Numbered from the stretch's first letter, positions 1 to 9,450 are shown. The stretch is DNA of 64,000 nucleotides from Leisingera aquimarina DSM 24565 (GCF_000473165.1 NZ_KI421504.1:3795070-3859069); one strand, 5' to 3'. Program-made: numbers and translations. Notes: generated by a model not told the origin, from the sequence alone.

Positions 1-51
1 CGCGCTATAGACAGCGCCAAGACAGACCATTCCCAAGAAGAGTGACGCATT

Positions 52-954
52 ATGGCAAAAGACGCTTCCGTACAGCAGGCACAACTCGACCGCATCGCCA
101 CCGGCAATGGCTTCATTGCGGCGCTGGACCAATCCGGCGGCTCGACCCCGAAGGCGCTGGCGCTTTATGGCGTGACCGAAGACGCCTACTCCGGCGATGA
201 CGAGATGTTCGCCGAGATTCACAAGATGCGCACCCGCATCATCACCTCGCCGAGCTTCGGCAAGGAGCGCATCCTGGGCGCGATCCTGTTCGAGAAGACC
301 ATGGATGGCGAGATCGACGGCAAGCCAACCGCGGACTTCCTGTGGGGCGATTGCGGCGTGGTGCCGTTTCTGAAGGTCGACAAGGGCCTGGCGGATGAGG
401 CGGCCGGCGTGCAGATGATGAAGCCGATGCCGGAGCTGGACGCGCTGCTGGCGCGCGCCTGCACCAAGGGTATCTTCGGCACCAAGATGCGGTCTGTGGT
501 CAAGGACGCCAATGCCGAGGGCATCAAGGCGGTTGTCGCCCAGCAGTTCGAAGTCGGGCAGCAAATCGTCGCGGCCGGGCTGGTGCCGATCATCGAGCCG
601 GAAGTGGACATCAATTCCGCGACCAAAGCCGAAGCCGAAGACATCCTGAAGGCGGAGGTCAAGGCGCAGCTGGACGCCCTGCCCGCGGACTGCAAGGTGG
701 CGTTGAAACTGACCATCCCGTCCAAGGCAGGCCTGTATGATGATCTGGCGGATCACGCCAATGTGGTGCGGGTAGTGGCACTGTCGGGCGGCTACACCAC
801 CGATGACGCCTGCGCCCGCCTGTCGCAGAACGCCAAGATGATCGCCTCCTTCAGCCGCGCCCTGACCGAAGGGCTGAACGTGGCTATGAGCGATGCGGAT
901 TATGATGCCGCTCTGGGCGCGAATATCTCCAAGATCTACGACGCGTCGCTGTAA
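52..954 (+). CDS. fda: Class I fructose-bisphosphate aldolase
   Basis: Cleaves fructose 1,6-bisphosphate to dihydroxyacetone phosphate and glyceraldehyde 3-phosphate (glycolysis/gluconeogenesis) in the cytoplasm through a Schiff-base lysine. The 300-residue length fits the short bacterial class I aldolases. The N-terminal [13 protein letters not shown] segment, the GCV-type substrate loop [13 protein letters not shown] and the KLTIPSK stretch near residue 220-225 are typical of the family. The ATG follows a purine-rich AAGAAGAG leader. The gene appears monocistronic, since an intrinsic terminator follows within 30 nt. No anomaly seen. Confidence 0.95.
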   Translation: MAKDASVQQAQLDRIATGNGFIAALDQSGGSTPKALALYGVTEDAYSGDDEMFAEIHKMRTRIITSPSFGKERILGAILFEKTMDGEIDGKPTADFLWGDCGVVPFLKVDKGLADEAAGVQMMKPMPELDALLARACTKGIFGTKMRSVVKDANAEGIKAVVAQQFEVGQQIVAAGLVPIIEPEVDINSATKAEAEDILKAEVKAQLDALPADCKVALKLTIPSKAGLYDDLADHANVVRVVALSGGYTTDDACARLSQNAKMIASFSRALTEGLNVAMSDADYDAALGANISKIYDASL

Positions 955-980
955 GCCGTCCGCAGATCTGTTGATTTGAA

Positions 981-1010
981 AGCCGCGCCTGTACAGGGCG
1001 CGGCTTTTTT
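981..1010 (+). terminator. Intrinsic terminator of the aldolase gene
   Basis: A perfect 9-bp stem (981-989 with 997-1005), a 7-nt loop and six T residues lie 26 nt after the aldolase stop. Confidence 0.9.
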
Positions 1011-1048
1011 ATGGCCGGAAGGTCAGAGGCCCGGATCAAAAGCCAGGA

Positions 1049-1315
1049 TCAGAGACCGGAGCGCCCGGCGCAGCAGACCGCCAGCACCAGTCCGGCGCCG
1101 CTGAAGAAGGGCAGCCAGAAAAACCGCAATGCAGTCAGGGTGAACCAGCCGGGCTGATCCTCCGCGGCCTGGCCCGCGCCGCCGAGCCAGGCCCAGAACA
1201 CCAGCGCCGAGGCGGAGATCATCACCCCGCTGAAGGCGAGCAGCCAGCGTACCGAGCTAGGCATCGCGGCCTCTGCCGCTGCGGGCCTGCGGCTGGCGGC
1301 GAGCCATCCGCTCAC
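1049..1315 (-). CDS. Small two-helix membrane protein, unknown function
   Basis: Predicted 88-residue protein, not recognised. Two hydrophobic stretches (roughly residues 22-47 and 60-82) separated by a short polar loop suggest an integral inner-membrane protein; the N-terminus is Arg/Ala-rich. Its ATG overlaps the stop of the upstream 68-residue gene by four bases (ATGA), which implies translational coupling in a two-gene operon. No catalytic motif is visible. The overlap is the main reason to accept it as real. Confidence 0.6.
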   Translation of the reverse strand: MSGWLAASRRPAAAEAAMPSSVRWLLAFSGVMISASALVFWAWLGGAGQAAEDQPGWFTLTALRFFWLPFFSGAGLVLAVCCAGRSGL

Positions 1316-1518
1316 GCCGCTTCGGTCAGCGACGGGCGCAGGCCGGTATAGCTGACTTTGTTTTCATTGACCGCAAGATAGCGCCGCGCCTCCTCGCGGT
1401 CCCCGAAGCACAGGGCCTCGTCATAAAAATAGGTGATCCGGTCCCCGGTCCGGGACAGCAGGCCGCCGCTTTCAAACAAGATGAACCATTTTTTCTGCAC
1501 CAGTTGCATCAGCCTCAC
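1312..1518 (-). CDS. Small hypothetical protein
   Basis: A 68-residue soluble protein of mixed charge, not recognised. The ATG at 1518 is preceded (reading the minus strand) by AAAGGAGTG, a strong ribosome binding site. It is the first gene of a two-gene unit with the membrane protein at 1049-1315 and shares an ATGA overlap with it. It has no signal peptide or membrane segment, and its aromatic N-terminal half (KKWFILFESGG) suggests a compact fold. The Shine-Dalgarno and overlap support expression. Confidence 0.65.
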   Translation of the reverse strand: MRLMQLVQKKWFILFESGGLLSRTGDRITYFYDEALCFGDREEARRYLAVNENKVSYTGLRPSLTEAA

Positions 1519-1956
1519 TCCTTTCTGAAGTCCGGTCTTGAGACAGCGTCTGCCTCAGCCGGGTCTACTGCAGGTCTTCAGAGCGCAAGCAGCCATCCGG
1601 TGCCCGTGCGGGCCTCCCGGCAGCAGATTTCCAAATACTGGATTGGCCTCTCTCGCGCCCTGCTAAAGGCAGAATTCGCCCGCAGGTATTGCCAAAAGGT
1701 TAACAGGTGTTTCTGTTGATTTTACGCGGCATTTTTCTGCCGGCAGGCGGCGGTTTCCCGCTGGCATCGGCGGATTTTCGGAAAAATTGGCGAAATTCCG
1801 CTGTTGCGGTTTTTGACGGCAGGCAGGCAGCGAAGCGCCCGTTCCGGGCGCTGCTTCCGGCGGGGATATTTACAGCCAGAAGAAGCTGTTGGAATTCCGG
1901 TTCAGCACCACGCGGGCGGCGGTACAGGGGCGGAAAAGAAACCGTCCTGGCAGGGT
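1519..1956. other. 438-bp intergenic region without a convincing gene
   Basis: Open frames here lack ribosome binding sites and protein-like composition. It contains a perfect inverted repeat at 1834-1852 (8-bp stem, 3-nt loop, no T tail) and, at about 1860-1884, a CGGGGATATTT...AGAAGAAG motif that resembles one at 59501-59528. The promoter of the small minus-strand operon presumably lies just right of 1518. Confidence 0.5.
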
Positions 1957-2742
1957 TCAGCCGAAATCTGGCGGGCGTTTTTGCAGCTGCGCCGCGACGG
2001 CCTCCATCTGATCCGGCTTGCCGATCAGTTCCAGCTGCTCGGCGCTTTCGGCCAGCAGCACATCGGCCTGGCCTGCACCGCTTTCGGCAAAAGCGATCAT
2101 GCGTTTGGCAGCGCGGATGGCGGAGGGGCTTTTTGCTGCGATGACGGTGGCCAGTTCCTGGGCACGGGTGAGCGGGCTGTCTGCCAACTCACTCAGCAGG
2201 CCCCAGCCCAGCGCCTGCTGCGCGCCGACCTTCTCGGCGGTGTAGGTCAGGCGGCGCAGTACGTCGGAGCGCAGCAGCCGCGGCAACAGTGCCATGCCGC
2301 CCATGTCCGGAATCAGCCCCCATTTCATTTCCATCACCGACAGCTGCGCCTCCGGGTGGGCAATGCGGATGTCGGCACCCAGCGCGATCTGCAAGCCGCC
2401 GCCGAAACAGGCGCCATGGATGGCGGCGATCACCGGCACCGGCACCCGGCGCCAGACCATCGCCACCTCCTGGAACGCGTTGGCGTCGTGGTGCGTGCGT
2501 TCCATCACCAGGGTGCTGAGGTCGCGCTGCGCAAACCCGGCCAGCGCGGCCATGTCGAGACCGGCGCAGAAGCTTTTGCCGGATCCGGCCAGCACCACCG
2601 CACGGGCGTCCGAGGCGGCGACTTCCTGGCCTGCGGCGATGATCGCCTCGATCATCTCTTCGTCGAGCGCGTTGTGCTTGTCCGGGCGGGCAAGCGTGAC
2701 ATAGGCGATGTGGTCCTTGTAGCCGGTGGTGACTTTGGCCAT
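1957..2742 (-). CDS. Crotonase-family enoyl-CoA hydratase/isomerase
   Basis: A 261-residue crotonase-fold protein that likely hydrates or isomerises acyl-CoA thioesters. The oxyanion-hole segments are visible as SGKSFCAGLDM (about residues 53-63) and HGACFGGGLQIALG (about 106-119), followed by a WGLIPDMGG stretch. The open frame continues 118 codons upstream, but family alignment favours the ATG at 2742 (MAKVTTG...), preceded by GGAGAGCACACC on the minus strand. It follows the SMP-30-like gene by 77 nt on the same strand and may be co-transcribed. The exact substrate cannot be read from sequence. Confidence 0.88.
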   Translation of the reverse strand: MAKVTTGYKDHIAYVTLARPDKHNALDEEMIEAIIAAGQEVAASDARAVVLAGSGKSFCAGLDMAALAGFAQRDLSTLVMERTHHDANAFQEVAMVWRRVPVPVIAAIHGACFGGGLQIALGADIRIAHPEAQLSVMEMKWGLIPDMGGMALLPRLLRSDVLRRLTYTAEKVGAQQALGWGLLSELADSPLTRAQELATVIAAKSPSAIRAAKRMIAFAESGAGQADVLLAESAEQLELIGKPDQMEAVAAQLQKRPPDFG

Positions 2743-2819
2743 GGTGTGCTCTCCGCTGCTGGTGTGGCTCCAGCCTGCCCCGGCAGCGGACGGGTTGCCA
2801 GTCCGACGTGGGGGAAGGG

Positions 2820-3884
2820 TCAGGGCTGCAGCGGCATACGGGCGAACCAGGGCGAGTCCAGCGTCATCACATAAAGCTGCCCTCCCGCTACCTTGCCGCC
2901 GGTGGTGACGCCGAGGCGCCCGTCCGGGTCCTGCAGCGTGCGCAGGACGTTCCCCTGCCCGTCGAACTGCATCAGCATGCCGCGATGCACCGGTGCCGGT
3001 CGCACCATTGGCCCCAGGCGCCAGATCAGTTTGCGTAAGGCCGGGTACGGCATCAGCTTTTCCGACGGCAGGCGCGGGCTGGCGAAGGCGAGCCAATAGG
3101 TGCCGTCGCCCTGCGCCTCGAGATTGTCAGGGTAGCCAGGGAGGTTGTCGAGAAAGACCTCGCGCTGGCCTGCCCACTCGCCCTTGAGCCAGAGCCGGTG
3201 GACGCGGGCGCGGCCGGTTTCGTTGATCAACAGAAACTCCTCATCCGGCGACAGGGCAATGCCATTGGTGTAGACAAAGCCGTCCGTGAGTTTTTCGACG
3301 GTGCCGTCTGGCGCCAAGCGGGCGACATAGCCTGTGTCCGACTGCTCCCAGATGGTGAGGATCGAGGTCGGCTTGGTGCCACCCATGGTTTCCGGGTCGA
3401 ACCGGTTGGAGGAGTTGGAGAAATAAACGGTGCCGTCGCGGGCAACATCCAGCTGGTTGGCATAGAGGATCGGGGCGCCGCCGATGTTGTCGGTCAGAAC
3501 TTCCAGCGTGCCGGGGCCGGTCCAGCGCAGGATGCCGCGGAAGCTGTCGGCGATATAGAGAGCACCGTCCGGCCCGGCCTTGAGGCCCAGCGGGCGGCCG
3601 CCCAAGCGGTCGATCAGCTGCGGCTCCGCCCCGTCGATGCGGTAGAGATTGCCGGAAAGGCTGGTGGTATAGACCGCGCCGTCCGGCGTTTGAGCCAGAT
3701 CCTCCGGCCCGAGACCGCCGTTCGGAAGCGTGATAAGGTCCGCCGCATCCAAAGCGTTGTTTTCAGCATAAGGGCCGGTAAAGCCCGGAGCCTCGGGCGG
3801 GTCATAGGCGATGGGGTCCACCGGGACGGGCCAGAACAGCAGATAGGCCAAAGCGGCGGCCAGCAGGGCAAAGACAATGCGCAT
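2820..3884 (-). CDS. SMP-30/gluconolactonase or strictosidine-synthase-like beta-propeller
   Basis: A 354-residue protein with an N-terminal hydrophobic segment (residues 1-20, ending in FWPVPVDP) that anchors or exports it. The rest has repeated blades of the type GPDGALYIADS, SPDEEFLLINETGRARVHR and GTYWLAFASPR, typical of calcium-dependent lactonase/strictosidine-synthase six-bladed propellers. It probably hydrolyses a lactone or related ester in the periplasm; the substrate is unknown. It is transcribed divergently from the HisC-like gene (93-bp gap) and lies upstream of the crotonase gene. Confidence 0.8.
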   Translation of the reverse strand: MRIVFALLAAALAYLLFWPVPVDPIAYDPPEAPGFTGPYAENNALDAADLITLPNGGLGPEDLAQTPDGAVYTTSLSGNLYRIDGAEPQLIDRLGGRPLGLKAGPDGALYIADSFRGILRWTGPGTLEVLTDNIGGAPILYANQLDVARDGTVYFSNSSNRFDPETMGGTKPTSILTIWEQSDTGYVARLAPDGTVEKLTDGFVYTNGIALSPDEEFLLINETGRARVHRLWLKGEWAGQREVFLDNLPGYPDNLEAQGDGTYWLAFASPRLPSEKLMPYPALRKLIWRLGPMVRPAPVHRGMLMQFDGQGNVLRTLQDPDGRLGVTTGGKVAGGQLYVMTLDSPWFARMPLQP

Positions 3885-3977
3885 GAAAGAATCCCTTAAA
3901 GGTCTGGCGCAGACTGCGCGGGCGGCTGAGGGGACGCAAGCCTTGCCCCCTTCGCGGGCTTGGGGTTATCTGCGGCC

Positions 3978-5087
3978 ATGACTGGTCCCCGCTATACCCC
4001 GCTTGCGCAATCCCTGCCCGCCACCGTGCCCTTTGTCGGCCCTGAGACACAGGAGCGCGAGCGTGGTGCGCCCTTTGCCGCGCGGATGGGGGCGAATGAG
4101 AACATTTTCGGCCCCTCGCCCAAGGCGGTTGAGGCGATGGGCGCAGCGGCGGCGGAAATCTGGAAGTACGGCGATGCGCAAAGCCATGATCTGCGCCACG
4201 CGCTGGCGGCGCATCACGGGGTGGCGCCGGAGCATATCCTCGTCGGTGAAGGCATCGACGGGTTGCTCGGCTATCTGGTGCGGCTGCTGGTGGGCGAAGG
4301 TGACGCGGTGGTGACCTCGCTGGGGGCCTATCCGACGTTCAACTATCATGTGGCGGGGTTTGGCGGGGTGATCCACACCGTGCCCTATAAGGACGACCGT
4401 GAGGATTTGGCCGCTCTGTTTACCAGGGCGGCGGAGGTGGATGCCAAGATCGTCTACCTGGCCAACCCGGACAATCCGATGGGCAGCTGGCACAACGGCG
4501 CAGATATTGCCGTGGCGCTGGACCACTTGCCGGAGGGCTGCCTGCTTCTGCTGGACGAGGCTTATGTGGAATGCGCGCCGGAAGGCACCGCGGCGCCCAT
4601 CAGCGCCGATGATGTGCGGGTGATCCGGATGCGGACCTTTTCCAAGGCCTATGCCATGGCCGGTGCACGGGTGGGCTATGCCATCGGCCACCCGGAGCTG
4701 ATTTCCGCCTTCAACAAGGTGCGCAACCATTTCGGCATGAACCGGGCGGCGCAGGCGGGGGCGCTGGCGGCCTTGCAGGATCAGGACTGGCTGGCGCAGG
4801 TGCTGGCGCAGATCCGCGGCGCGCGGGACCGGATTGCTGGGATCGCGGCGGAAAACGGGTTGAGCGCCCTGCCCTCGGCCACCAATTTCGTGGCGATTGA
4901 TTGCGGCCGGGACGGGATGTTTGCCAAGGCGGTGCTGGGCTCGCTGGTGGATCAGGGGATCTTTGTGCGGATGCCCTTTGCCGAACCGCAAAACCGCTGC
5001 ATCCGGGTGAGCTGCGGGCCGGAAGCGGAGCTGGATGCCTTTGCCGCGGCGCTGCCGCGGGCGCTTGCGGCGGCGCAGACCGCCTGA
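3978..5087 (+). CDS. PLP-dependent aminotransferase, histidinol-phosphate aminotransferase family
   Basis: A 369-residue fold-type I aminotransferase resembling HisC. Visible landmarks: GANENIFGPSP near the N-terminus, YLANPDNPMGSW (about residues 155-166), LLLDEAYVE with the PLP-ring aspartate, and FSKAYAMAGARVGYAIG containing the PLP lysine. A TTG 18 nt upstream keeps the frame open, but the ATG at 3978 gives the usual family N-terminus. It probably acts on histidinol phosphate or aromatic amino acids; a lone copy outside a his operon leaves the substrate open. Confidence 0.85.
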   Translation: MTGPRYTPLAQSLPATVPFVGPETQERERGAPFAARMGANENIFGPSPKAVEAMGAAAAEIWKYGDAQSHDLRHALAAHHGVAPEHILVGEGIDGLLGYLVRLLVGEGDAVVTSLGAYPTFNYHVAGFGGVIHTVPYKDDREDLAALFTRAAEVDAKIVYLANPDNPMGSWHNGADIAVALDHLPEGCLLLLDEAYVECAPEGTAAPISADDVRVIRMRTFSKAYAMAGARVGYAIGHPELISAFNKVRNHFGMNRAAQAGALAALQDQDWLAQVLAQIRGARDRIAGIAAENGLSALPSATNFVAIDCGRDGMFAKAVLGSLVDQGIFVRMPFAEPQNRCIRVSCGPEAELDAFAAALPRALAAAQTA

Positions 5088-5190
5088 AGCGGGCGGCTGA
5101 AACCTGCCAACTCCCGCCTGATCGCGGCGGTTTTACCGGACATTCACCACTCCTGGGCTACCATTTAGACGTAGAACCGGGAGAATTGTC

Positions 5191-5385
5191 ATGCGTGACC
5201 CTGAACTGCCGGCCAACATGCCGGATTTCTTCACTGCCGCAATCACCTTTGCCGGGATCAACCTGATGTGGATCTTCTTTGTGGTCTGGGTGATGTACGG
5301 AATGGTGCCTGTTCTGGTGCTGGCGGTGCTGATCAATCATCTTATCACCAGGCTGGAAATACGTCTGAATTCGCAGAAGGCGTGA
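5191..5385 (+). CDS. Small membrane protein, unknown
   Basis: A 64-residue protein with one long hydrophobic region (about residues 17-55) that may form two closely spaced helices, ending in a basic tail (TRLEIRLNSQKA). GGGAGAATTGTC precedes the ATG as a good ribosome binding site. It lies 103 bp after the HisC-like gene on the same strand, and its stop codon falls inside a hairpin. The family is not recognised. Confidence 0.65.
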   Translation: MRDPELPANMPDFFTAAITFAGINLMWIFFVVWVMYGMVPVLVLAVLINHLITRLEIRLNSQKA

Positions 5386-5402
5386 CTCCGCCTTCTGCCT
5401 GT
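5373..5402. terminator. Hairpin between convergent genes
   Basis: A 10-bp perfect stem (5373-5382 with 5389-5398) spans the stop of the small membrane gene and precedes the end of the converging class V aminotransferase. The T tail is weak in both directions, so termination strength is uncertain. Confidence 0.55.
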
Positions 5403-5415
5403 TTCCGGGGGGCTG

Positions 5416-6624
5416 CTAGTGCCCGGCCATTGCTGCTGCGGCGGCTTCCAGCGCGCCAGGCCCATGCGGGATATTCAGGGCCCTCAGCCCCGTTTCGATA
5501 CCGCCCAGCAGGCCCATGACCATATGGCCGTTGACATGGCCCATATGGCCCAGTCGGAAAAAGCCGTGCCATTCCGGGCTGCTTGACGGCGCCATGCCAA
5601 GGCCGATGCCCAGCGTCAGGCCCAGGCTCTGTTCCAGCCACATGCGCAGCTCGGTTCCCAGCGGCGACCCGATCCGCAAGGCGGTGACCGCATGGGAACG
5701 CAAGGACCGCTCCGGCACGTTCATGCGCAACGGGCCGTCAGCGCCCCAGGCCTCGCAAGCGGCCCAGATGGTGCGGGCCAGATGGGCATGCCGGGCCCAG
5801 GTGTTTTCAACCCCTTCGGCGTGGATCATGTCCAGCGCCGCGCGAAGGCCGTAGAGGTGGTGCGTGGGCGCGGTGCCGCCGAAATACTGGTAGAACTCCT
5901 GCGGGTTGGCGCGCGGCGCCCAGTCCCAATAACGGCTGATCCGCGGCAGCGCTTTGCGGGCAACGGCGGCCTTGTCATTGAAAAATACAAAGCCAAGGCC
6001 CGGCGGCACCATCAGCCCCTTCTGGCTGGCGCTGACCATCACATCGACGCCCCAGGCGTCCATCTCGAACCGCTCACAGCCAAGCGAGGCGATGCAGTCT
6101 GCCATCAGGAGCGCCGGGTGGCCGGTTTCGTCCAGCAGATGACGCAGCCCCGCAATGTTGTTGCGGATCGAGCTGGAGGTGTCCACATGCACGCCCAGGA
6201 CTGCCTTGATGCGGTGGGCGGTGTCGGCGGCCAGCGCATCGGCGATGCGGTCCATGTCCCAAGGCGCGCTGGTGCCGAAATCGAGCACTTCGGTTTCGAC
6301 GCCCAGCCCTTGGGACATTTCCGACCAGCCGATGGCAAAGCGGCCTGAGGAGGGCACAAGCACGCGGTCGCCCGGCTGCAGGGTGTTCTGCAAAGCGGCC
6401 TCCCAGGCGCCGTGGCCGTTGGAGATATAGATCGCAGCCTGATGAGCGGTGCGCGCCACCCGCCGCAGATCCGGGATCAGGGTGGCAGTCATCTCGACCA
6501 GCTCACCGGCATAAATATTCGGCGACGGGCGGTGCATCGCCTGCAGTACCGGATCCGGCACCACCGAAGGGCCGGGAATGGCAAGATAGGGCCGGCCGGC
6601 TGATACGTTTACAGATCCGCTCAT
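5416..6624 (-). CDS. Class V aminotransferase (alanine/serine/aspartate-glyoxylate type)
   Basis: A 402-residue PLP enzyme of the serine-glyoxylate/alanine-glyoxylate group, transferring an amino group to glyoxylate. Seen: IPGPSVVPDPVLQAM near the N-terminus, NGHGAWEAAL, LMADCIASLG (aspartate contacting PLP) and SASQKGLMVPPGLGF holding the PLP lysine. The frame is open 71 codons further upstream, but MSGSVNVSAGRPYL at 6624 is the natural start and follows GGAACATTGCCC on the minus strand. The same family includes BhcA of the beta-hydroxyaspartate cycle; the amino donor cannot be assigned here. It is divergent from the ABC exporter. Confidence 0.88.
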   Translation of the reverse strand: MSGSVNVSAGRPYLAIPGPSVVPDPVLQAMHRPSPNIYAGELVEMTATLIPDLRRVARTAHQAAIYISNGHGAWEAALQNTLQPGDRVLVPSSGRFAIGWSEMSQGLGVETEVLDFGTSAPWDMDRIADALAADTAHRIKAVLGVHVDTSSSIRNNIAGLRHLLDETGHPALLMADCIASLGCERFEMDAWGVDVMVSASQKGLMVPPGLGFVFFNDKAAVARKALPRISRYWDWAPRANPQEFYQYFGGTAPTHHLYGLRAALDMIHAEGVENTWARHAHLARTIWAACEAWGADGPLRMNVPERSLRSHAVTALRIGSPLGTELRMWLEQSLGLTLGIGLGMAPSSSPEWHGFFRLGHMGHVNGHMVMGLLGGIETGLRALNIPHGPGALEAAAAAMAGH

Positions 6625-6778
6625 GGGCAATGTTCCTTGCAGCGCGGGCGGGGGAATGCCGCCGCGGTTGAACCTTGACGGCACAGTAGCCGGCGGATTC
6701 GCATGGTCAATTGCCGCGGACGCAGGGTCACGGCGAAGTGCTTGCGCCCTGCAGCCCAGCTGCTTAAATGGTTGCGGC

Positions 6779-8689
6779 ATGTCAGAAAAGGCGCAAAATG
6801 ACCCGAACTCCCTGCCGGACCCTCCCCGCATGAGCAAGCCTCACAAATCCTCGCGCGAGCTGTTCGGCTGGCTGTGGCGCGGCTATCTGCGCCATTACAT
6901 CGGGCTGTTGGGCATTGCCGCGGTATTCATGCTGATCGAAGGCGCCACCATGGGCGCGCTTGGCTATATGATGCAGCCGATGTTCGATCTGGTGTTTGTC
7001 GCAGGCAATTCAAATGCGCTGGTCTGGGTCAGCCTGGCGTTTCTGGCGATCTTCACCCTGCGCGGCGTGTCCAGCGTTACCCAGAAGGTTCTGCTGAGCA
7101 AGGTCTCGCAGACCTCTGCCGCGCATCTGCGCAAGGACATGCTGGCGCGGCTGATCCGGCAGGATCCGGCGTTTCACCAGCAGCACCCGCCGGGGCTGCT
7201 GATCCAGCGGATCCAATCGGATGTCTATGCCATCAACGCGGTCTGGCAGGCGGTGATCACCGGCGCCGGGCGCGATCTGGTGGCGCTGATGGCGGTGCTG
7301 GGTGTGGCGTTCAGCATTGATTGGCGCTGGACGCTGATCCTGCTTGTCGGGGTGCCGGTGCTGCTGCTGCCGATCTCCACCATCCAGCGCTATGTGCGCA
7401 AAAAGGCGTCGCGCGCGCGGGATCTGGGCGCCGATCTGGCAACCCGTCTGGACGAGATTTTTCACGGCATCGTGCCGGTCAAGCTGAACCGTCTGGAGGA
7501 GTATCAGGTCCGCCGGTTCTCTGACCGCACCGATGATTTTGTCGGCTCTGAGGTGAAGGCGGCCTTTGGCACCTCGTCGATTTCGGGCATGACCGATATC
7601 ATGGCCGGCGTCGGTTTCATGGCGGTGCTGCTCTATGGCGGCAACGAGATCATTGCCGGCGAAAAGACCGTCGGCCAGTTCATGAGCTTTTTCACCTCGA
7701 TCGGGCTGAGTTTCGAGCCGATGCGGCGGCTGGCCAATATTTCCGGTGTCTGGCAGGGCGCGGCGGCAGCCCTTGAGCGGATCAAGGAGCTGCTGGATGC
7801 ACCTATTCTGCTGAGCGAGCCGGAAAACCCCAAGGCCGCGCCAGCCGGCCTCCCTGCCATCAGCCTGAGCGGTGTCGAGCTGAGCTATGGCGATGCGCAG
7901 ATCCTGCACGGGCTGACGCTGGAGGCCGAAGCCGGCAAGACCACGGCGCTGGTGGGGGCTTCGGGCGCGGGCAAATCGACGATCTTCAACCTGCTGACCC
8001 GGATGGTGGATCCGCAGGCGGGGTCGGTCGCCGTGGGCGGGGTTGAGGTCACCGATCTGAACACCGCCGATCTGCGCAGCCTGTTTTCCGTGGTGACGCA
8101 GGATGCGATGCTGTTCGACGAGACCCTGCTTGAGAATATCGTGCTCGGGCGCACCGATGTACCCGACGCAGAGCTGCAAGCCGCGCTGGAGGCCTCGCAT
8201 GTGGCGGATTTCCTGCCCAAGCTGGAGCATGGGCTGGAGACCCGGGTGGGGCCGCGCGGATCAGCCCTGTCGGGAGGTCAGCGCCAGCGGGTTGTGATTG
8301 CGCGGGCTTTGCTGCGCAACACGCCGGTGCTGCTGCTGGACGAAGCGACCTCGGCCCTGGATGCGCAGTCTGAAAAGGTGGTGCAGCAGGCGCTGGACAA
8401 GCTGGCCGGCGGGCGCACCACGCTGGTGATTGCGCACCGGTTGTCGACCATCCGCAACGCCGACAAGATTGTGGTAATGGACCGCGGCCGGGTACTGGAC
8501 CAGGGCACGCATGACGATCTGCTGGCGCGCGGCGGTGTTTATGCCGACCTATACCGGCTGCAGTTTCAGGACGGCAAGACGGTGGTGGATACCGCAGGCA
8601 TCGCCGCCCAGGCCGAGCAAGTGCCGGGCGGTGCAAAGAGTGGCAAGGAACGCTGGTTCCGCCGGTTTTCCCGCAAGGTGTTTGGCTGA
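6779..8689 (+). CDS. ABC transporter, fused permease/ATPase (MsbA-like lipid exporter)
   Basis: A 636-residue half-transporter. The N-terminal ~330 residues are a six-helix exporter domain (YLRHYIGLLGIAAVFMLIEGA onward). The ATPase domain has Walker A GASGAGKST, a Q-loop in VTQDAMLFDE, signature LSGGQRQR, Walker B LLLDEATSALD and H-loop IAHRLSTI. Closest known role is flipping lipid A or other amphipathic lipids across the inner membrane as a homodimer. The start is taken at MSEKAQ (6779); MSKPHK about 17 residues on is an alternative. The C-terminus is basic (KERWFRRFSRKVFG). Confidence 0.9.
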   Translation: MSEKAQNDPNSLPDPPRMSKPHKSSRELFGWLWRGYLRHYIGLLGIAAVFMLIEGATMGALGYMMQPMFDLVFVAGNSNALVWVSLAFLAIFTLRGVSSVTQKVLLSKVSQTSAAHLRKDMLARLIRQDPAFHQQHPPGLLIQRIQSDVYAINAVWQAVITGAGRDLVALMAVLGVAFSIDWRWTLILLVGVPVLLLPISTIQRYVRKKASRARDLGADLATRLDEIFHGIVPVKLNRLEEYQVRRFSDRTDDFVGSEVKAAFGTSSISGMTDIMAGVGFMAVLLYGGNEIIAGEKTVGQFMSFFTSIGLSFEPMRRLANISGVWQGAAAALERIKELLDAPILLSEPENPKAAPAGLPAISLSGVELSYGDAQILHGLTLEAEAGKTTALVGASGAGKSTIFNLLTRMVDPQAGSVAVGGVEVTDLNTADLRSLFSVVTQDAMLFDETLLENIVLGRTDVPDAELQAALEASHVADFLPKLEHGLETRVGPRGSALSGGQRQRVVIARALLRNTPVLLLDEATSALDAQSEKVVQQALDKLAGGRTTLVIAHRLSTIRNADKIVVMDRGRVLDQGTHDDLLARGGVYADLYRLQFQDGKTVVDTAGIAAQAEQVPGGAKSGKERWFRRFSRKVFG

Positions 8690-8769
8690 GTATCTTTCAA
8701 TATTTCGCCCGTCTGCCCCCCATGGGCGGGCGCTTCGCTTCCGCCCGCGGACGAACCCTGCTCTCTCCT

Positions 8770-9450
8770 CTATTTCCGGTAAGAAGCAGCCAGCTTTCTT
8801 GTATCCCACCCAAGAAAATACCGCATCAGCGTCCACAGGTTGCGTGCTCCGCGCCGCAGCCAGCCCGCGCGCTGGTAGCGCGCGGCGCTGGTCAGCGCCG
8901 CGCTTGGCAGAATCGTCACACACTGTAAGCGGCGCACCAACGCCACGTCCTCCATCAGCGGCTGGTCGGGATAACCGCCTGCGGCCTCATACGCCGCCCG
9001 GCGGATCAGCAGGCCCTGATCGCCATAGGGCAGCCCGAACAGCCGCGTGCGCAGATTGGCCCAGCCCGCAACCCAGGCGGGCATCAGCCCGCGCGCCCTG
9101 AAGCGCAGGCGGAAACAGGCGGGGCTGCCCTGCCCCTTTTGCAGATGCTGCGCCACAGCTTTGGCCCAGCCGGGTTCCAGGTGAGTGTCGGCGTGCAGCA
9201 CCAAAAGCCAGTCCCCCTTGACCGCCGCACAGCCCCGCCGCAGCTGGCCGCCGCGGGAGGAGGCGCCGCTGATCCACTCTGCGCCTGCACCATCGGCGAT
9301 GGTTCGGGTGGCGTCGGCGGAGCCGCCGTCGGTGATCACCAGTTCGCGGATCAGGCCCGCTGCCACCCCCTCCATCAGGTATTCCAGCGTGGCGGGCAGC
9401 TCTTCGCTTGCGTTCAGAGTGGGGATCACGATGCTGACCGGCGCGGGCAT
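8770..9450 (-). CDS. Family 2 glycosyltransferase (TIGR04283-type)
   Basis: A 226-residue GT-A glycosyltransferase. It opens with VSIVIPTLNASEELPATLEYL, has the nucleotide-binding VITDGGSADATRTIAD, a DXD-like LLVLHADTHLEPGW, and the PYGDQGLLIRRAAYEAAGGYPDQPLMEDV stretch typical of the small bacterial TIGR04283 family. Donor and acceptor are unknown. The ATG at 9450 is divergent from ygfZ with an 88-bp gap. It lacks membrane segments, so it is likely cytoplasmic or peripheral. Confidence 0.85.
   Translation of the reverse strand: MPAPVSIVIPTLNASEELPATLEYLMEGVAAGLIRELVITDGGSADATRTIADGAGAEWISGASSRGGQLRRGCAAVKGDWLLVLHADTHLEPGWAKAVAQHLQKGQGSPACFRLRFRARGLMPAWVAGWANLRTRLFGLPYGDQGLLIRRAAYEAAGGYPDQPLMEDVALVRRLQCVTILPSAALTSAARYQRAGWLRRGARNLWTLMRYFLGWDTRKLAASYRK

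Noticed and set aside
2743-3096. 118-codon upstream extension of the crotonase gene
   Set aside because: The family start and a ribosome binding site are at 2742; the extension overlaps the SMP-30-like gene.
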